Source: Salinicola aestuarinus (GTDB lineage Bacteria; Pseudomonadota; Gammaproteobacteria; Pseudomonadales; Halomonadaceae). Taken from it: 64,000 bases of DNA. Location: contig NZ_PZJP01000008.1 in assembly GCF_003206645.1 (NCBI RefSeq), forward strand, positions 592,043-656,042, written 5' to 3'. Below, in pieces: positions 60,264-64,000 of this stretch. The notes beneath the pieces were generated by a model. The model was given only the letters and a program-made list of their open reading frames with translations, was not told the DNA's origin and did no database searches. The translations under genes and the position numbers were made by a program. Each line of letters starts with the position of its first letter. Within the stretch, counting starts at the first letter, position 1.

Positions 60264-61682
60264 ATGCCATCGCTATCTACCCGCTGTCGTCGCGAAACGG
60301 GCAGCTTGCTTCGCCTGGGACTGCCGATATACGGCGCGCAGCTCGCCCAGTCGGGAATGAGCGTTGCCGATATCATCATGTCCGGTCGCGCCAGCGCGAC
60401 GGATCTGGCCGCCGTGTCGGTCGGCGCAAGCCTGTGGGTGCCACTGATGCTGTTGATGACCGGCACGCTGATGGGCGCGACACCGATCGTCGCACACCGC
60501 GTGGGCAGCGGCCGCTATGACCGGGTGCGCGCCGGCGTTCATCAGGCACTGTGGGTCGCCCTGATCTTCGGCTCGCTCTGCGCGATCACGCTGGCGCTCG
60601 GCGCATCGCCGATCTTCCGGCTGATGGAGATACCGGCGGACGTCGCGATCCTTGCCAACGACTACCTGGTTGCGGTGGCGTTCGGCATTCCCGCGGTGGC
60701 GTTCTATCAGGCGCTTCGCGCTTTCTCCGATGGCATGCATCACACCCGGCCCGCCCTCTGGATGGGGCTGCTAGGACTTGCCGTCAACGTCCCGTGCAAC
60801 TACCTGTTGATCTACGGCGGCGCAGGACTGGTCGATCTTCTTGGGACAAGTGTGCCCGGTTTCCTTTCCGATTTACCGGCGCTCGGCGCTCGAGGCTGCG
60901 GCATCGCAACCGCAATCTCGATGTGGGCGATGTGTCTGGGCATGGCCTGGTATACACGCCGCAGCCGCGCCTACGCACCGGTGACCCTGTGGGCGGCGCC
61001 GACGCCCCCCCGGCTGCGGGAAATTGGCGAACTGCTGTATGTCGGGATGCCGATCGGTCTGGCAATCTTTTTCGAGGTGACGCTGTTTACGGTCATCACC
61101 TTGCTGGTGGCGTATCTGGGCGAGATCACGGTCGCGGCTCACCAGATCGCCCTCAATGTGACATCGGTGCTGTTCATGTTGCCGCTGTCGCTGAGTATGG
61201 CGCTGACGGTGCGTGTCAGTAACCGGCTGGGGGCGGGCAATCCAGCCGAGGCACGTTTCGTCGCCTGGAACGGCACGGCGGTCGGCTTTCTGATGGCGCT
61301 GCTTAACGGCTTGCTGATCTGGCTATTCGCAGAGCCGGTGCTCGGTATCTATTCGACCAACACCGAGGTCAAGACGCTCGCGATGTCGCTGATCCTGCTG
61401 GCGATGCTGTTTCAGATATCGGACTCCCTGCAGGTCAATCTTGCCGGAGCGCTACGTGGCTACCGGGACACGCGCGTGGTCATGGGCATCACCCTCGTCT
61501 CGTACTGGGCAGTGGGGCTCGGCGTGGGGCACCTGCTCGGCCGAGGGATTGCCGGCATCGACGCCCTGGGTATCTACGGCTACTGGATCGGGCTCAACGC
61601 GGGGCTGACATCGGCCGCCGCCCTGCTGGGATGGCGACTCTGGGTAATCTCGCGACGACGCAGCAACGAGGCCGGAGCCTGA
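60264..61682 (+). CDS. MATE-family multidrug efflux transporter
   Basis: From ATG 60264, behind AAAGGAAGGG, the product has 472 residues and about 12 helices. NorM-like features include LLRLGLPIYGAQLAQSGM in the first helix, DIIMSGRASATDLAAVS, and the second-half repeat with ITVAAHQIALN and SNRLGAGNP. MATE exporters use sodium or protons to expel cationic drugs; sodium would fit a halophile but is not read from the sequence. An upstream ATG at 60243 is in frame but has no better ribosome site. Confidence 0.93.
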   Translation: MPSLSTRCRRETGSLLRLGLPIYGAQLAQSGMSVADIIMSGRASATDLAAVSVGASLWVPLMLLMTGTLMGATPIVAHRVGSGRYDRVRAGVHQALWVALIFGSLCAITLALGASPIFRLMEIPADVAILANDYLVAVAFGIPAVAFYQALRAFSDGMHHTRPALWMGLLGLAVNVPCNYLLIYGGAGLVDLLGTSVPGFLSDLPALGARGCGIATAISMWAMCLGMAWYTRRSRAYAPVTLWAAPTPPRLREIGELLYVGMPIGLAIFFEVTLFTVITLLVAYLGEITVAAHQIALNVTSVLFMLPLSLSMALTVRVSNRLGAGNPAEARFVAWNGTAVGFLMALLNGLLIWLFAEPVLGIYSTNTEVKTLAMSLILLAMLFQISDSLQVNLAGALRGYRDTRVVMGITLVSYWAVGLGVGHLLGRGIAGIDALGIYGYWIGLNAGLTSAAALLGWRLWVISRRRSNEAGA

Positions 61683-61829
61683 GCGGTGCCCGAACGAGAG
61701 GTGTCAGGCTCCGTGCACGGGTCCGACAACGTGAACGTTCGACAAATTCGCCACTTAACAGCGTCTCCCTGCCTGTGCTAATACTGATCCGAGGCCAAGC
61801 CGATAGATCGTCGAACCAGGAGGGTAGCC

Positions 61830-62528
61830 ATGGGTACTCCACTTTCCCCCCGCTGTGCACAGGTCATCGATCTGGAAACCCGAAGAGATCGGCTCAAGGC
61901 GCGAAAACGGTTGGTGCGCCTATCGCCCGAACTCGATGGGCTGGAGATGCTCTACTACATCTCGCGTGACCCGGACACGCTGTATAGCCTGCCACTGCTT
62001 GCCTGGGGCCTGCGAGACGACGGCAACGTCATCGGCCTGGTGCCGTGGATGGACAACCTGACGCCGTGCCAGGCGCTCGATGATCCCGAATATGGGCATT
62101 TCGTCGGCTATCGCGACCCGGAAACGGAAGACATCTTTTACGAGGCGCCGGCCCACAAGATCGCCGAACTCGAGCACGCCGCGGCCTACTTCGATTACGA
62201 AGAGACCGACGACGTGTCACTGACCCAGCAATTACCGGAAACTCAGGGAACCCATGCCCTCTGTGCCACGGCTCACGGCGACCCCTGGCAGCTCAAACAG
62301 GTCTACGGCTGGCATCTCTACAGTGACGGTAGTGTCGACGCGATGCTGCTCGACGACCAGGAAGTCGCCTCGTTTCCGATCCTGGCTGGAGACAGTTGTC
62401 TCTACCCCGGCCGCAGCCGACACGCCTCGATCTACTTCTTCCAGCGCAATATCGCCAACCGGATCCGCGAACAGGACGGCGAAACACTCGAAGCGCTGGC
62501 GTTGATGGTCAGCCCCGGAAAGGGATGA
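61830..62528 (+). CDS. Conserved hypothetical protein, function unknown
   Basis: This 232-residue protein starts with ATG 61830 behind AGGAGGG. It is soluble, acidic and without signal peptide or membrane helix. It opens with a charged helix (VIDLETRRDRLKARKRLVRL). A strand-rich middle part holds LLAWGLRDDGNVIGLVPWMD and YGHFVGYRDPE, and the C-terminal part has VYGWHLYSDGSVDAMLLDDQ followed by an SRHASIYFFQRNIANRI segment. Two similar short patterns (G-DGNVIGLVPW and YSDGSVDAMLLD) suggest an internal repeat. I recognise no family. It stands between the MATE gene and tusA and converges on tusA. Confidence 0.65.
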   Translation: MGTPLSPRCAQVIDLETRRDRLKARKRLVRLSPELDGLEMLYYISRDPDTLYSLPLLAWGLRDDGNVIGLVPWMDNLTPCQALDDPEYGHFVGYRDPETEDIFYEAPAHKIAELEHAAAYFDYEETDDVSLTQQLPETQGTHALCATAHGDPWQLKQVYGWHLYSDGSVDAMLLDDQEVASFPILAGDSCLYPGRSRHASIYFFQRNIANRIREQDGETLEALALMVSPGKG

Positions 62529-62540
62529 GCGAGACAGTCC

Positions 62541-62786
62541 TCAGGCGTCGATCCGAATTCGATAGTGGTACTCGTCGCCACTCTCGTATTGTTCGATCAG
62601 TTCGTGACCCAGGAAACCGCAAAACTTGGGAATATCGCGGGTGGTGGCAGGGTCCGATGCCAGCACGTGCAACACTTGGCCGGCCTGCATGTCCCGAACC
62701 TTGTTGTGCATCAGCATGATGGGTTCGGGGCAGTAAAGGCCCCGGGTATCCAGCTCGGCATCGGATCCAGTCTGAGTCTCTTGCAT
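62541..62786 (-). CDS. tusA: Sulfurtransferase TusA
   Basis: This 81-residue protein carries the CPxP-type active site (LYCPEPIM, Cys 19) of the TusA/SirA family. TusA relays sulfur from the cysteine desulfurase toward 2-thiouridine in tRNA. The body (HNKVRDMQAGQVLHVLASDPATTRDIPKFC, quoted by its ends HNKVRDM and DIPKFC) is typical. An AGGAG ribosome site precedes ATG 62786. It follows rlmM by 17 bases, so they probably share a transcript. Confidence 0.95.
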   Translation of the reverse strand: MQETQTGSDAELDTRGLYCPEPIMLMHNKVRDMQAGQVLHVLASDPATTRDIPKFCGFLGHELIEQYESGDEYHYRIRIDA

Positions 62787-62803
62787 GGTTTCTCCTACTG
62801 CCG

Positions 62804-63874
62804 TCAGTCGTGAAGCTCGACGTGAACGGTCACTTCTTCTCGGTCGTGGTAGAGGTGTTTGCAACGCACTGTCGCCGCAATGTGTCGCGCCCCCAGCTCG
62901 TGCTCGAGCCTGGCGAGACAGCGGTTCACTTCCTCCCAACGCTTCTTCATCGGCAGTTTGAGATTGAAGATCGCCTCGCGGCACCAGCGCTTCACCAGCC
63001 AGCGCTCGACCATGTCGATCACTCGCATCGGTTTGTCCACGATATCGCATACCAGCCAGTCTAGACGGTACGGCGGCTCCCAGACGAAACCGTCTTCGCG
63101 AAGATGCTCGACCTGCCCCGTCGCCATCAGGCCCTTGTCCATGGGCCCATTGTCGATGGCATAGACGAACATCTGCTTTCGAACGAGCTGATAGGTCCAG
63201 CCACCTGGGGCCGCGCCCAGATCCACCGCCTGCATGCCGTCGGCGAGTCGCTCTTCCCAGCGATCCCGCGGGATGAAAACGTGCCAGGCTTCCTCGAGTT
63301 TCAGCGTCGAGCGGCTCGGCGCATCCGAAGGGTGTCGCAGACGTAACACGCCACCGGGATGTTCACTGCGATTGCCGGGGAAACTCATGCCGATCTGAAC
63401 GGACTCTCCCGATAGCCAGAACAGATGGAGCCGGCGGCCACCCGCTTTACGCCGCAGGCCCCCCCCTTTCTTCAACGCACTCTCGAGCGGCCGGCTCAAC
63501 GATTTGGACAATCGCACCAGGCTTTTGCCTTCATTAGTATCTGGCGTTTCATGCCAAACCGATTCGAAATTCCAGCCGCTCTGATTGACCAGGCTCACGA
63601 TCGCCCCGAGACGATCCTGGCGGTCGAGCATGAGCGGCTCAAAGGCGACCAGAGATTGGCGCGCGAACACCAGTGAATCCAGACGTATGTCACGATGGAT
63701 CGCATTGGCGGCGCCTTCGGCGGTGCGCCATCTGACGAATCCCGCGTTGGGTGTCGGCGTGACGACCTCGCCTGTTGCGCCGGCTCGTGCAGCGCGATCG
63801 GCGATTTCAGCACCGAGATCGGCTTCAAAACCGGCGCGGCAGTAGAGAAGCCATTCGTTGGGAGTCCGGTTCAC
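62804..63874 (-). CDS. rlmM: 23S rRNA 2'-O-ribose methyltransferase RlmM
   Basis: This 356-residue SAM methyltransferase modifies C2498 of 23S rRNA. The N-terminal THUMP-like domain (about 1-170) includes WLLYCRAGFEADLGAE and is followed by the Rossmann domain with VDLGAAPGGWTYQL (SAM site, about residue 220). Other markers are VYAIDNGPMD and WLVCDIVDKP, then LKLPMKKRWEEV with a catalytic Lys. The start is GTG 63874, preceded by AGAGGA; ATG 63919 is the longer option and adds a non-conserved leader. The upstream region to the window edge (63875-64000) shows no gene. Confidence 0.93.
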   Translation of the reverse strand: MNRTPNEWLLYCRAGFEADLGAEIADRAARAGATGEVVTPTPNAGFVRWRTAEGAANAIHRDIRLDSLVFARQSLVAFEPLMLDRQDRLGAIVSLVNQSGWNFESVWHETPDTNEGKSLVRLSKSLSRPLESALKKGGGLRRKAGGRRLHLFWLSGESVQIGMSFPGNRSEHPGGVLRLRHPSDAPSRSTLKLEEAWHVFIPRDRWEERLADGMQAVDLGAAPGGWTYQLVRKQMFVYAIDNGPMDKGLMATGQVEHLREDGFVWEPPYRLDWLVCDIVDKPMRVIDMVERWLVKRWCREAIFNLKLPMKKRWEEVNRCLARLEHELGARHIAATVRCKHLYHDREEVTVHVELHD

Positions 63875-64000
63875 GCAGTCCTCTTCGATCTGATCTGAAT
63901 TGACGACATACCCTAGCATGTCTGCCGATGGCCATGTTTTACGGTCAATCAGCCCGTTCTATTGACGCCGCAGTGTACGAATCAACGCGGCGGTCTTTTC

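Overview
The window is GC-rich chromosomal DNA of a gammaproteobacterium. The sets miaB-ybeZ-ybeY-corC-lnt, ybeL/leuS-lptE-holA, fadBA, rlmM, epmC and tusA are typical of the class. The overall mix, with a flavoprotein-cytochrome sugar-acid dehydrogenase, HglS and many MFS carriers, fits a halophilic Halomonadaceae-type genome (for example Halomonas, Salinicola or Chromohalobacter). That placement is inference from gene content. I see no insertion sequence, prophage, CRISPR array, tRNA or rRNA.

Layout. 1-1.6 kb (minus strand): a ParA-type ATPase cut by the window edge, a GIY-YIG protein and rpe. 1.8-5.7 kb (minus): a three-subunit periplasmic dehydrogenase (Tat-exported gamma subunit, GMC flavoprotein, triheme cytochrome c). 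6-10 kb (plus): gamma-glutamyltranspeptidase, a secreted SH3 protein and an MFS carrier. 10.2-14 kb: a complete sulfate/thiosulfate ABC importer (sbp-cysT-cysW-cysA). 14-16.7 kb: a lipoprotein, tpm, a YgiM-like SH3 protein and a DUF1820 protein. 16.9-23 kb: miaB, ybeZ, ybeY, corC and lnt (RNA maturation and envelope). 23-26 kb: the 2-oxoadipate enzyme HglS and an MHS carrier. 26-32.5 kb: ybeL facing leuS, then lptE-holA and a Bcr/CflA exporter.

32.6-45.4 kb is the most unusual region. A gene for a protein of about 2,486 residues (minus strand) stands head to head, across a 669-bp AT-rich spacer, with a complete type I secretion operon: a PrtD-like ABC exporter, an HlyD-like adaptor and a TolC-like channel. 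The giant protein has no Sec signal and no RTX nonapeptides. It is a string of carbohydrate-binding-like beta-sandwich modules around a malectin-like domain and a beta-propeller of the PQQ glucose/sorbosone dehydrogenase type. I read the locus as a dedicated secretion system with its own large sugar-binding, possibly sugar-oxidising, cargo.

45.5-64 kb returns to ordinary chromosome: a MAPEG protein, a PAS-GGDEF-EAL protein, an LD-carboxypeptidase, fadBA, a DUF5924 membrane protein, a SlyA/MarR regulator, UspA, the ABC-F ATPase Uup, a TatD nuclease coupled to an exonuclease-like protein of unknown function, epmC, a MATE exporter, an unknown protein, tusA and rlmM. Most convergent gene pairs are separated by strong GC-rich hairpins that probably terminate transcription.
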